A stretch of DNA of 5,554 bases from JAAYCI01 sp031548875. Lineage in GTDB: Bacteria; Bacillota; Clostridia; Oscillospirales; Ruminococcaceae. The notes under the pieces were generated by a model, which ran no database searches, was not told where the DNA came from, and saw only the letters and a program-made list of their open reading frames with translations. Positions within the stretch are counted from its first letter, which is position 1. The number at the start of each line of letters is the position of its first letter. This document shows, piece after piece, positions 1 through 5,260 of the stretch. Both the position numbers and the translations under genes were made by a program. The stretch is taken from assembly GCA_031548875.1 (NCBI GenBank), contig JAVBQQ010000073.1:1-5554 (forward strand), read 5' to 3'.

Positions 1-1249
1 TGGTGACCGTGCCGTTGCGGCAGGGCTCGCCTGCCGCAAAGATGGACTGCGCGAACAGCGGGAAGGCGCCCCTCTGCTTTGCCAGCGCGACGGAGGCGCG
101 GCGGCCCTCGGCGTTGATGAAGGCCATCAGCCGCTCGGCCAGCGCGAGGGCCTCGTCGCTGTTGTAGGGCACGCCCAGCAGCAGCAGCAGGTCTGCAAAG
201 CCCATCACACCAAGACCGATCTTACGGGTGGCTCTGGTCACCTCGCCGATTTTTTCCAGTGGGTAGCTGTTCACGTCGATGACATTGTCCAAAAAATGCA
301 CGGCGGCGGCCACCGTTTCGGCCAGCAGCGCCCAATCCACCTCGTACACGCCGTCGCACAGCTTCGCCATCTTTACAAGGTTGATGCTGCCGAGGTTGCA
401 GCTCTCGTAGGGCAGCAGCGGCTGCTCGCCGCAGGGGTTGGTGGATTCGATCTCCCCCTGGCCGGGCACCACGTTGTCGCGGTTCAGCCGGTCGAGAAAG
501 AGGATGCCCGGCTCGCCCCCGGCCCAGGCGGCGTCCACGATCTTCTCAAACACGCCCCGGGCCGAAAGCCGCCCGGTGGGCTGTTTGGTGTGCGGGTCGA
601 CAAGGTCGTACTCCTCGCCCGCCTCCACCGCCAACATGAACGCCTCGGTGACGCCCACGCTGATGTTGAAGTTCTGGATGTCGGTGTTGTTCTTCTTACA
701 GTCGATGAATTCAAGGATGTCCGGGTGGTCCACCCGCAGGATGCCCATGTTGGCGCCGCGGCGGGTGCCGCCCTGCTTCACGGCTTCTGTGGCCATGTTG
801 AACACCCGCATAAAGCTGACCGGCCCGCTGGCCACCCCACCAGTGGAGTTGACCGTGGAGCCCGCCGGCCGCAGGCGGGAGAAGGAAAAGCCGGTGCCCC
901 CGCCGGACTTGTGGATGAGCGCCGCGTTCTTCACCGCCTCGAAGATGGCCTCCATGCTGTCCTCCACCGGCAGCACGAAGCAGGCCGACAGCTGGCCCAG
1001 CGGGCGGCCGGCGTTCATCAGCGTGGGGCTGTTGGGCAGGAAGCGCAGGCTGGTCATCAGCTCATAAAAGCGCTGTTGGGTGGCCGTCAGGTCGGCCTGC
1101 GGGTCGTATGGCGCGTCGGCAGCGGCCACAGCGGCGGCCACCCGGCGGAACATCCCCTCGATGTCCTCGGTGTTGGCGCCGTTGGCGTCCTTGGCAAGGT
1201 AGCGTTTTTCCAGTACCTGGCGCGCGTTTTCAGAAATCTCGCTGATCAT
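1..1249 (-). CDS. nrdJ: Adenosylcobalamin-dependent (class II) ribonucleotide reductase, N-terminal 416 codons, cut by the left window edge
   Basis: The enzyme reduces ribonucleotides to deoxyribonucleotides in the cytoplasm, using coenzyme B12 to make the active-site thiyl radical, so it needs neither oxygen nor a separate radical subunit. My reverse-strand translation starts MISEISENARQVLEK and shows the family signatures in order: FLPNSPTLMNAG (70-81), a first redox cysteine in LSACFVLP (C90), the GGGTGFSFSRLRP segment (116-128), GGTRRGANMG (160-169) near the specificity loops, and NPCGEQPLLPYESCNLGSIN (271-290). By family alignment N271, C273 and E275 are catalytic and C284 is the second redox cysteine; the 11-residue C273-C284 spacing is as in known class II enzymes. 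Only about 50 residues precede the conserved core, so there is no N-terminal ATP-cone. Full-length relatives have roughly 700-800 residues; the rest lies outside the window. The ATG at 1249 is preceded by AGAGGGG with a 7-nt gap. It has its own promoter with NrdR boxes and is divergent from the MYG1-family gene. Confidence 0.95.
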   Translation of the reverse strand, partial: MISEISENARQVLEKRYLAKDANGANTEDIEGMFRRVAAAVAAADAPYDPQADLTATQQRFYELMTSLRFLPNSPTLMNAGRPLGQLSACFVLPVEDSMEAIFEAVKNAALIHKSGGGTGFSFSRLRPAGSTVNSTGGVASGPVSFMRVFNMATEAVKQGGTRRGANMGILRVDHPDILEFIDCKKNNTDIQNFNISVGVTEAFMLAVEAGEEYDLVDPHTKQPTGRLSARGVFEKIVDAAWAGGEPGILFLDRLNRDNVVPGQGEIESTNPCGEQPLLPYESCNLGSINLVKMAKLCDGVYEVDWALLAETVAAAVHFLDNVIDVNSYPLEKIGEVTRATRKIGLGVMGFADLLLLLGVPYNSDEALALAERLMAFINAEGRRASVALAKQRGAFPLFAQSIFAAGEPCRNGTVT

Positions 1250-1286
1250 GGCAGGGCCCCTCTTTCCAAATAAGGCGATAAACAAC

Positions 1287-1302
1287 AGGCAATATCTATT
1301 TG
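1287..1302 (-). promoter_or_regulatory. Possible third NrdR-like box over the nrdJ start region
   Basis: The minus strand reads CAAATAGATATTGCCT, matching eight of the ten core NrdR-box positions. It lies just downstream of the -10 and covers the predicted start of transcription. Its centre is 23 bp from the main box, which is not the usual NrdR spacing. It may be a real accessory site or a chance match in AT-rich DNA. Confidence 0.3.
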
Positions 1303-1303
1303 G

Positions 1304-1332
1304 ATTGTACCACTATATCTTGTGGCTATCAA
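1304..1332 (-). promoter_or_regulatory. Sigma-A-type promoter of nrdJ
   Basis: Read on the minus strand, a -35 TTGATA (1332-1327) is followed after exactly 17 bp by a -10 TACAAT (1309-1304). Each hexamer differs from consensus at one position (TTGACA, TATAAT). Transcription should start near 1297, giving a leader of about 48 nt before the ATG at 1249. That is too short for a cobalamin riboswitch, so control by B12 at this site is unlikely. The spacer is almost entirely occupied by an NrdR-box palindrome. The promoter is read from sequence; the start site is inferred. Confidence 0.85.
1310..1325 (-). promoter_or_regulatory. NrdR box (main operator) inside the nrdJ promoter spacer
   Basis: The minus strand reads CCACAAGATATAGTGG, an imperfect 16-bp palindrome. 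Against the published NrdR-box consensus acaCwAtATaTwGtgt it matches 13 of 16 positions, including nine of the ten central positions. It starts directly upstream of the -10 and stops one base short of the -35, so a bound repressor would block RNA polymerase. NrdR is the zinc-finger/ATP-cone repressor that controls ribonucleotide reductase genes in most bacteria. Finding its box in front of nrdJ is expected; its exact fit into the spacer makes the call strong. Confidence 0.85.
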
Positions 1333-1341
1333 GAGAAATAA

Positions 1342-1357
1342 CAGCAAAATATACGAC
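1342..1357 (-). promoter_or_regulatory. Probable second, weaker NrdR box upstream of the nrdJ -35
   Basis: The minus strand reads GTCGTATATTTTGCTG. Its central ten positions match the NrdR core CwAtATaTwG at eight of ten, but the outer positions do not match. Its centre lies 32 bp from that of the main box, leaving 16 bp between them. NrdR boxes usually occur in tandem pairs about three helical turns apart, so the spacing supports a site that sequence alone would not. Confidence 0.55.
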
Positions 1358-1395
1358 ATCTTTTGTACGGGGCCTGTGCGCGGCGGCCCGCGCGT

Positions 1396-1424
1396 TTGAC
1401 GGAGCGGCCGCCCCCGCGTATACT
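1396..1424 (+). promoter_or_regulatory. Sigma-A-type promoter of the MYG1-family gene
   Basis: A -35 TTGACG (1396-1401), a 17-bp GC-rich spacer and a -10 TATACT (1419-1424) each miss consensus at one position. Transcription should begin near 1431 and give a leader of about 25 nt before the ATG at 1456. This placement also rules out the in-frame upstream ATG at 1363, which lies ahead of the promoter. It is divergent from the nrdJ promoter; their -35 elements are about 63 bp apart and do not overlap. Confidence 0.75.
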
Positions 1425-1455
1425 GGAAAAGCCACTCTATATTCTAAGGAATCCA

Positions 1456-2376
1456 ATGAAAGGACCCACACCCATGGCATTGCAAGGCAACCCGGCGGGC
1501 GTTCCCCAGCTCGCCTTCACCCACGCGGGGCGTTTCCACGCCGACGACGTTTTTTCGGCGGCGCTGTTGCGCCTGTTGCGCCCGGATATCCGCATCTACC
1601 GCGGCGAAGAGGTGCCCAAGGGCTTCTCCGGCATCGTGTTCGACGTTGGCGGCGGCCCCTTCGACCACCACGACAAGGAGCGCAAACGCCGTCCAAACGG
1701 CGCGCCCTACGCGGCTTTCGGCCTCTTGTGGCAGGCGTACGGCGAGTGCTTCCTGCCGCCGGACAAGGCCCAGTGGTTCGATGACAAGTTCATACAGCCG
1801 CTGGACATAGACGACAACCAGGGCACCGGCAACCTGCTGGCCGTGCTCATCGGCACCTTCAACCCCTCGTGGGACTCGGACGAGGACGAGAACGCCGCCT
1901 TCGAAGAGGCCGTGCAGGTGGCCGAAAAACTGCTCGACCGGCGCATCGAGAGCGTGGCCGCCCTGCACCGGGGCGAGGCGGTGGCCAATAAGGCGCTGGC
2001 CGGCATGCAGGACAACATTGTGGTGCTGCCACAGTTTGTGCCCTGGAAGCCCGTCCTCATCCCCACGGCGGCTGAGTTCGTCATCTTCCCCTCGGCCCGG
2101 GGCGGGTTTTCGCTGCAGTGCGTACCCAAGGACTACAACGGCAAGGCGGGCAACAAGGTACCGCTGCCCTCAGCCTGGCGCGGCCGCCCGGCCGACGAGC
2201 TGCGCGAGATCACCGGCGTGCCGGACATCATCTTCTGCCATGCCAGCGGCTTCATGTGCGCCGTGGGCAGCGTGGAGGGCGCAAAACGCCTGGCCGCGAT
2301 GGCCCGGCAGGAGGAGGCCCGCCGGCTGGAACAGTCGGAGCGGGACCGCCGCGCCGCAAGGGAAACACAGGGGTAG
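1456..2376 (+). CDS. MYG1-family (UPF0160) metal-dependent hydrolase, DHH-like
   Basis: The 306-residue product belongs to the MYG1/UPF0160 family, related to DHH phosphoesterases. Eukaryotic MYG1 has been reported as a 3'-5' RNA exonuclease; the substrate of bacterial members is not settled. Visible metal-site motifs are FTHAGRFHADDVFSAALL (21-38, with H23, H28, D30, D31), FDVGGGPFDHHDKER (62-76, with D63 and the D70-H71-H72 triad), and DIDDNQG (117-123). The carboxyl end has the family's FCHASGFMCAVGS segment followed by a charged helix (RQEEARRLEQSERDRR). The length is close to that of other bacterial members, and no signal peptide or membrane segment is visible, so it is probably cytoplasmic. 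I chose ATG 1456 because TAAGGAA ends 4-5 nt before it; ATG 1474, with AAAGGA 9 nt upstream, is nearly as good and removes only six residues. It appears monocistronic. Confidence 0.9.
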   Translation: MKGPTPMALQGNPAGVPQLAFTHAGRFHADDVFSAALLRLLRPDIRIYRGEEVPKGFSGIVFDVGGGPFDHHDKERKRRPNGAPYAAFGLLWQAYGECFLPPDKAQWFDDKFIQPLDIDDNQGTGNLLAVLIGTFNPSWDSDEDENAAFEEAVQVAEKLLDRRIESVAALHRGEAVANKALAGMQDNIVVLPQFVPWKPVLIPTAAEFVIFPSARGGFSLQCVPKDYNGKAGNKVPLPSAWRGRPADELREITGVPDIIFCHASGFMCAVGSVEGAKRLAAMARQEEARRLEQSERDRRAARETQG

Positions 2377-2507
2377 CCGGCCGCCACAGCATGCCGGTTT
2401 GGCAGGCACGCTTTTCCCAAGGGTGGCCCCTTCTTTTGTCGGCCGCGCCAACTCCCATTATCCCAATGGGAAAATATCTGGCAATTTCGTCAACCCCGAC
2501 AAAAAGC

Positions 2508-2534
2508 GCCAAAAACTTTGGCTGGAATTTTTTT
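2508..2534 (+). terminator. Possible Rho-independent terminator after the MYG1-family gene
   Basis: GCCAAA (2508-2513) and TTTGGC (2517-2522) form a perfect 6-bp stem with a 3-nt AAC loop. A run of seven T follows, but only after five other bases, and the stem is modest. It lies about 130 bp past the stop codon. On the other strand the same stem is followed by GC and then TTTTT, a slightly better terminator geometry, although no minus-strand gene is seen upstream of it. The call is tentative. Confidence 0.3.
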
Positions 2535-2584
2535 CACATCCCTCTTGCAAATTACGGCTTGTATAAGACGAGGTGGGCGGCCAT

Positions 2585-2616
2585 TGTTGAAAACTCTGTT
2601 GAAAGTGTTAAAAAGT
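2585..2616. repeat. Three tandem TGTTGAAA-type near-repeats, DnaA-box-like
   Basis: TGTTGAAAAC (2585), TGTTGAAAGT (2597) and TGTTAAAAAGT (2606) follow one another at 12- and 9-bp steps, and a partial copy TGTTGAAC lies at 2681. As 9-mers they differ from the complement of the DnaA-box consensus TTWTNCACA by one or two bases, mainly T for G at position four. The repetition is read directly from sequence. A DnaA role is inference, and no dnaA, dnaN or other origin gene is nearby. Confidence 0.5.
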
Positions 2617-2682
2617 GGCTTGCTTGGCGGTTTTCGATTTTTTACCCACTCCCAACCCTACCTGCCACCAGTCAACTTTTTG

Positions 2683-2711
2683 TTGAACTCGCCCGGGGGC
2701 TCTGCTACAAT
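2683..2711 (+). promoter_or_regulatory. Sigma-A-type promoter of the rhomboid-like/decarboxylase/darA unit
   Basis: TTGAAC (2683-2688), a 17-bp spacer and TACAAT (2706-2711) make a strong promoter with a start expected near 2718. It produces a leader of about 104 nt before the ATG at 2822. An inverted repeat TCAAC/GTTGA with a T5 loop (2672-2686) overlaps the start of the -35 and could be an operator or chance. No equally good promoter is seen ahead of the decarboxylase or darA, so this one probably serves all three genes. Confidence 0.75.
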
Positions 2712-2754
2712 GGTGTCACCCGGGGGGCCTGCGTCGTTGTATAGTGCAAGAGGC

Positions 2755-2773
2755 GGGCCGGGCGGGCCCTTTT
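2755..2773 (+). terminator. GC-rich hairpin with T4 in the leader: possible attenuator
   Basis: GGGCC (2755-2759) pairs with GGCCC (2765-2769) across a 5-nt loop and is followed directly by TTTT. It lies about 40 nt into the predicted leader. An upstream segment GGCCTGC (2726-2732) can pair with GCGGGCC (2753-2759, one G-U pair), which would capture the hairpin's left arm. That is the layout of a two-state attenuator, but the T run is short and the region is G-rich by nature. Confidence 0.3.
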
Positions 2774-2804
2774 CTACAACAAAATACGCATATATGCCAC
2801 AAAT

Positions 2805-2809
2805 GGAGG
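2805..2809 (+). promoter_or_regulatory. Ribosome binding site GGAGG of the rhomboid-like gene
   Basis: GGAGG is the only strong Shine-Dalgarno sequence in the leader and lies 12 nt before the ATG at 2822, slightly farther than usual. It decides the start: the in-frame ATG at 2744 lies upstream of this site and would add 26 residues rich in charge and glycine that do not look like this family. Confidence 0.7.
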
Positions 2810-2821
2810 CAACAAACCAGA

Positions 2822-3487
2822 ATGAAATGGTTGTACAAACTGGAACATAAACACGGTAAGCGCTATATCCGCCGGCTCATGCTCATCATTGTGGTGGGCA
2901 TGGCCATCGTTTATTTCGTCAGCCAGGCGGCAGCCTATTCCGGCTTCGATTTCATCTCGCTACTCACGCTCAACCGAGACGCCCTCTTCCACGGGCAGGT
3001 GTGGCGACTGGTCACCTTTGTGTTCGTGCCGCCGGGCGGCGGGCTTATCTGGCTCATCATCGGGCTGTATTTCTACTATGTCATCGGCGAAGCGCTGGAG
3101 AACATGTGGGGCGGCTTCCGCTTCAACCTCTACTACCTGTTCGGCATGGTGGGCGCCATCATCGCCTGCCTGCTGGTGGGCAGCGCGTCCAACGTATACC
3201 TGAACCTCAGCCTGTTCCTGGCGTTCGCCGCCCTCTCGCCCGACGCCACCTTCCGGCTCTTCTTCATCCTGCCCGTCAAGGCAAAGTGGATGGCGCTGGC
3301 CTATGCCGCCTTCCTGCTCATCCAGATCATCTTCGCCTTCGTGGCCAGCCCGTATACGGGGTTGGTGGCGCTTGTGTCGCTGGCACTCAGCCTTGTGAAC
3401 TACGCCATCTTCTTTGGCCGCAGCACGGTGGAGGCCGTGCAGAACCAGATACGTATCTACAAGAACCGGCGCAACTGGCGCCGCTGA
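2822..3487 (+). CDS. Rhomboid-like integral membrane protein lacking protease catalytic residues
   Basis: The 221-residue product begins with a short basic cytoplasmic stretch (MKWLYKLEHKHGKRYIRR) and then has about six hydrophobic segments, roughly 19-36, 64-88, 103-122, 126-150, 157-175 and 181-198. HGQVWRLVTF (57-66) carries the WR motif of the rhomboid first loop, and GEALENMWGGFRF (89-101) is the conserved turn after the second helix. Where active rhomboids have the GxSG serine, this protein reads YLNLSLFLAFAALSPD (126-141); no GxSG occurs, and there is no histidine after H57, so the Ser-His dyad is absent. I recall related clostridial proteins, often labelled rhomboid serine proteases, sharing this LNLSLFxAFAALxPD signature and often ending in a cysteine-rich metal-binding tail. 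This one stops after a basic YKNRRNWRR end. It is probably a binding or quality-control scaffold rather than a protease. The decarboxylase follows after 11 bp. Confidence 0.8.
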   Translation: MKWLYKLEHKHGKRYIRRLMLIIVVGMAIVYFVSQAAAYSGFDFISLLTLNRDALFHGQVWRLVTFVFVPPGGGLIWLIIGLYFYYVIGEALENMWGGFRFNLYYLFGMVGAIIACLLVGSASNVYLNLSLFLAFAALSPDATFRLFFILPVKAKWMALAYAAFLLIQIIFAFVASPYTGLVALVSLALSLVNYAIFFGRSTVEAVQNQIRIYKNRRNWRR

Positions 3488-3498
3488 GCGAAGCGCCG

Positions 3499-5103
3499 AT
3501 GGGTACGAACACACCGTTTTTTGACGCGATAGAAGAGCTTGCAGGGCTGCAACACCGGTTTTTTGTACCGGGCCACAAGGGAAGCGCCGACGCCGCGCCC
3601 CCCTTTGGCCCGGTTTTGCGCTATGACCTGACCGAGATCCCCGGCGCGGACGACCTGAGCCGCCCCACCGGCCCGCTGGCCCAAAGCGAAGCGAATATGA
3701 CGCGCGTGTACGGCAGCGGCGCCACGCTGTATTCGGCCAGCGGGGCGTCGTCCTGCGTGATGGCCATGCTGGCGCTGTTCACAAAGCCGGGCGGGCGGGT
3801 GCTGATGCTGCGGGGGTGCCACGCCTCGGCGGTGCGCGCGCTGGTGCACCTGGGGGCAGCGCCCGTGTGGCTGCCACCGCGCGCGGGGCGCCTGACGCCC
3901 GAAACGCTGGCCGCCGCGCTGGAAGAATACCCCGGCGCGCCGGTCTTTGTTACCAGCCCGGACTATTACGGCCGCATGAGCGACATCCGTGCGCTGGCCG
4001 CCCTCTGCCGCGCGGCGGGCAGCGCCCTGCTGGTGGACAACGCCCAGGGCGCGCACCTGCGGTTTTGCGGGGAAGCGGCGTTTGAGGCCGGCCGGGAAGC
4101 TGGTGACGATTGGCTGGAGGCCGATTCGGCCGGCGTCCATCCCATCTCCCTGGGCGCCGACGCCGCGGCCGATTCTGCCCACAAAACGCTGCCCTGCCTG
4201 ACGCCGGCGGCCCTTTTGCATCTGCGGGACGCTTCGCTTGCGCCCGCCGCCCGCCGGGCGCTGAACCAGTTCTGCTCCACCAGCCCCAGCTACCCCGTAC
4301 TGGCCAGCCTGGACCTGGCTGCCGGCGCCCTGCTGGATGACCCCGCCGGCTTTTCCGCCGCACTGGCCCGGACGGCCGGGCGGCTGGCTGCCGTGGCCGC
4401 CGCCGCGCCGCACCTTGTGTGGCGGGAGGGGAACACGGCGGAAGACTGCATCTTGCCACAGAGTGCGCCGGCAGTTGCCCGGCAGGCTGGCACACCGGAA
4501 CGGCCCACGGGCGGCCGTACAGAGCGTAGCGTTTTGGGGCAGGGCAGGGCGATTGCCGATCCACTCCGCCTCTGCCTGCTGCCCGCCGCCGCCGGCTGGC
4601 CGACGGTCGAGGTGGAACAGGCGCTGCTGGCAGCCGGCCTGCCGCCTGAATACGCCGACGGCACCCGCATCGTACTCATGGCGTCACCATACAACCACCT
4701 GTCCGATTTCGACGCGCTGGCGGCGGTTCTTTCACTCTTTGCACAAAAGCCCGCGCTACAATATGAGAAGGCCCCCCCGCAGCTGGCGCTGTGGCCTGCG
4801 GCCTGCGGTCTGCAAGCAGATGCTTGGCAAGCCGGCCCGCATGGGCGGCTTGGGACTGGCCGCGCAGAGGACGACATCTTCTGGCAAGGCATGGCGGCCA
4901 GCGCTGCCTGCTCCCCTCGCGACGCCGTGATGGGCGACACCGAGCGGGTGCCGCTGGCCACCGCGGTGGGCCGTGTGCTGGCCGAGGTGGCCTGCCCCTG
5001 CCCGCCCGGCGTGCCGCCGCTGGTGCCGGGCGAGGTGGTGAGTGAAGAGGCCGCCCGCCTTTTTGCCGCCGGTGGCATTCCGGCGCTGGATGTGCTAAAA
5101 TAA
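3499..5103 (+). CDS. PLP-dependent Orn/Lys/Arg decarboxylase family enzyme (YaaO/SpeA-like), with in-frame expansions
   Basis: This is a fold-type I PLP enzyme of the Orn/Lys/Arg decarboxylase family (major domain, then the small C-terminal domain), 534 residues against roughly 480-490 for Bacillus-type relatives. Motifs in order are RFFVPGHKGS (20-29), DLTEIPGADDLSRPTGPL (43-60), LYSASGASSCVMAML (77-91, phosphate-binding turn), RGCHASAVRAL (105-115), TSPDYYGRMSDI (152-163), LLVDNAQGAHLRF (177-189; D180 should contact the PLP nitrogen) and DSAHKTLP (225-232; K229 the PLP lysine). The C-terminal domain shows SPRDA (472-476), PLATAVGRVLAE (485-496) and CPPGVPPLVPGE (501-512). Extra segments lie at about 190-213, 318-353 and 410-468. 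No strong ribosome site precedes ATG 3499, so translation is probably coupled to the rhomboid-like gene ending at 3487. The frame stays open upstream, but no family sequence precedes this ATG. The substrate cannot be told; arginine or lysine decarboxylation is plausible and some clostridial relatives are uncharacterised. Confidence 0.9.
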   Translation: MGTNTPFFDAIEELAGLQHRFFVPGHKGSADAAPPFGPVLRYDLTEIPGADDLSRPTGPLAQSEANMTRVYGSGATLYSASGASSCVMAMLALFTKPGGRVLMLRGCHASAVRALVHLGAAPVWLPPRAGRLTPETLAAALEEYPGAPVFVTSPDYYGRMSDIRALAALCRAAGSALLVDNAQGAHLRFCGEAAFEAGREAGDDWLEADSAGVHPISLGADAAADSAHKTLPCLTPAALLHLRDASLAPAARRALNQFCSTSPSYPVLASLDLAAGALLDDPAGFSAALARTAGRLAAVAAAAPHLVWREGNTAEDCILPQSAPAVARQAGTPERPTGGRTERSVLGQGRAIADPLRLCLLPAAAGWPTVEVEQALLAAGLPPEYADGTRIVLMASPYNHLSDFDALAAVLSLFAQKPALQYEKAPPQLALWPAACGLQADAWQAGPHGRLGTGRAEDDIFWQGMAASAACSPRDAVMGDTERVPLATAVGRVLAEVACPCPPGVPPLVPGEVVSEEAARLFAAGGIPALDVLK

Positions 5104-5128
5104 ATGGGACCATTTCCGGCCTTCTCCG

Positions 5129-5144
5129 TTCCGGTTTGCCGGAA
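5129..5144. other. Perfect hairpin between the decarboxylase and darA
   Basis: TTCCGG (5129-5134) and CCGGAA (5139-5144) flank a TTTG loop. A further TTCCGG at 5114-5119 could pair with the same right arm. No T run follows on the plus strand, so it is unlikely to be an intrinsic terminator; an mRNA processing or stability element is possible. The rest of 5104-5260 holds no recognisable gene and no strong promoter. Confidence 0.4.
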
Positions 5145-5260
5145 GCCCCACGTTCGCACAACCCTTGCTTCGTTGGCCGATGGAAGCGCAATCGACATCC
5201 CCACACCGCGGGCAGCGCCTGCGCGAACGCCCGGCGGCTTTGTTCCAAAGGAGTTTTTGT

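Larger units (their letters stand above)
2377..2821. other. 445-bp intergenic region with hairpins, repeats and the next promoter; no gene seen
   Basis: This gap is visibly richer in A and T than the flanking genes, and none of its reading frames resembles a known protein. A weak 5-bp hairpin AAGGG/CCCTT (2419-2432) followed by CTTTT is the nearest terminator-like structure after the MYG1-family stop. Another hairpin CCCATT/AATGGG (2454-2470) lacks a T tract. A third hairpin at 2508-2522 is followed by T7. TGTTGAAA repeats (2585-2616), a strong promoter (2683-2711) and a GC-rich leader hairpin (2755-2773) follow. I see no tRNA or known riboswitch fold, but sequence reading alone cannot exclude a small RNA. 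Confidence 0.6.

Noticed and set aside
296..1273. Long plus-strand open frame of 325 codons opposite nrdJ, and another at 438-1067
   Set aside because: They are antisense shadows of the reductase; the minus-strand frame carries all catalytic motifs, while these have histidine/glycine-rich sequence with no family resemblance.
1250..1297. Cobalamin riboswitch upstream of the B12-dependent reductase
   Set aside because: The predicted leader is about 48 nt and contains no B12-box-like sequence; a cobalamin riboswitch needs far more.
1363..1455. Earlier ATG (1363) for the MYG1-family gene
   Set aside because: It lies upstream of the promoter at 1396-1424, has no ribosome site, and adds residues unlike the family.
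2788..2797. Perfect 10-bp palindrome GCATATATGC in the rhomboid-like leader
   Set aside because: It is too short and AT-rich to call an operator, and there is no second copy nearby.
3001..3498. Upstream in-frame extension of the decarboxylase through the rhomboid-like gene
   Set aside because: The frame is open by chance in GC-rich DNA; the family's N-terminus matches the sequence from the ATG at 3499, and the upstream residues are not protein-like.
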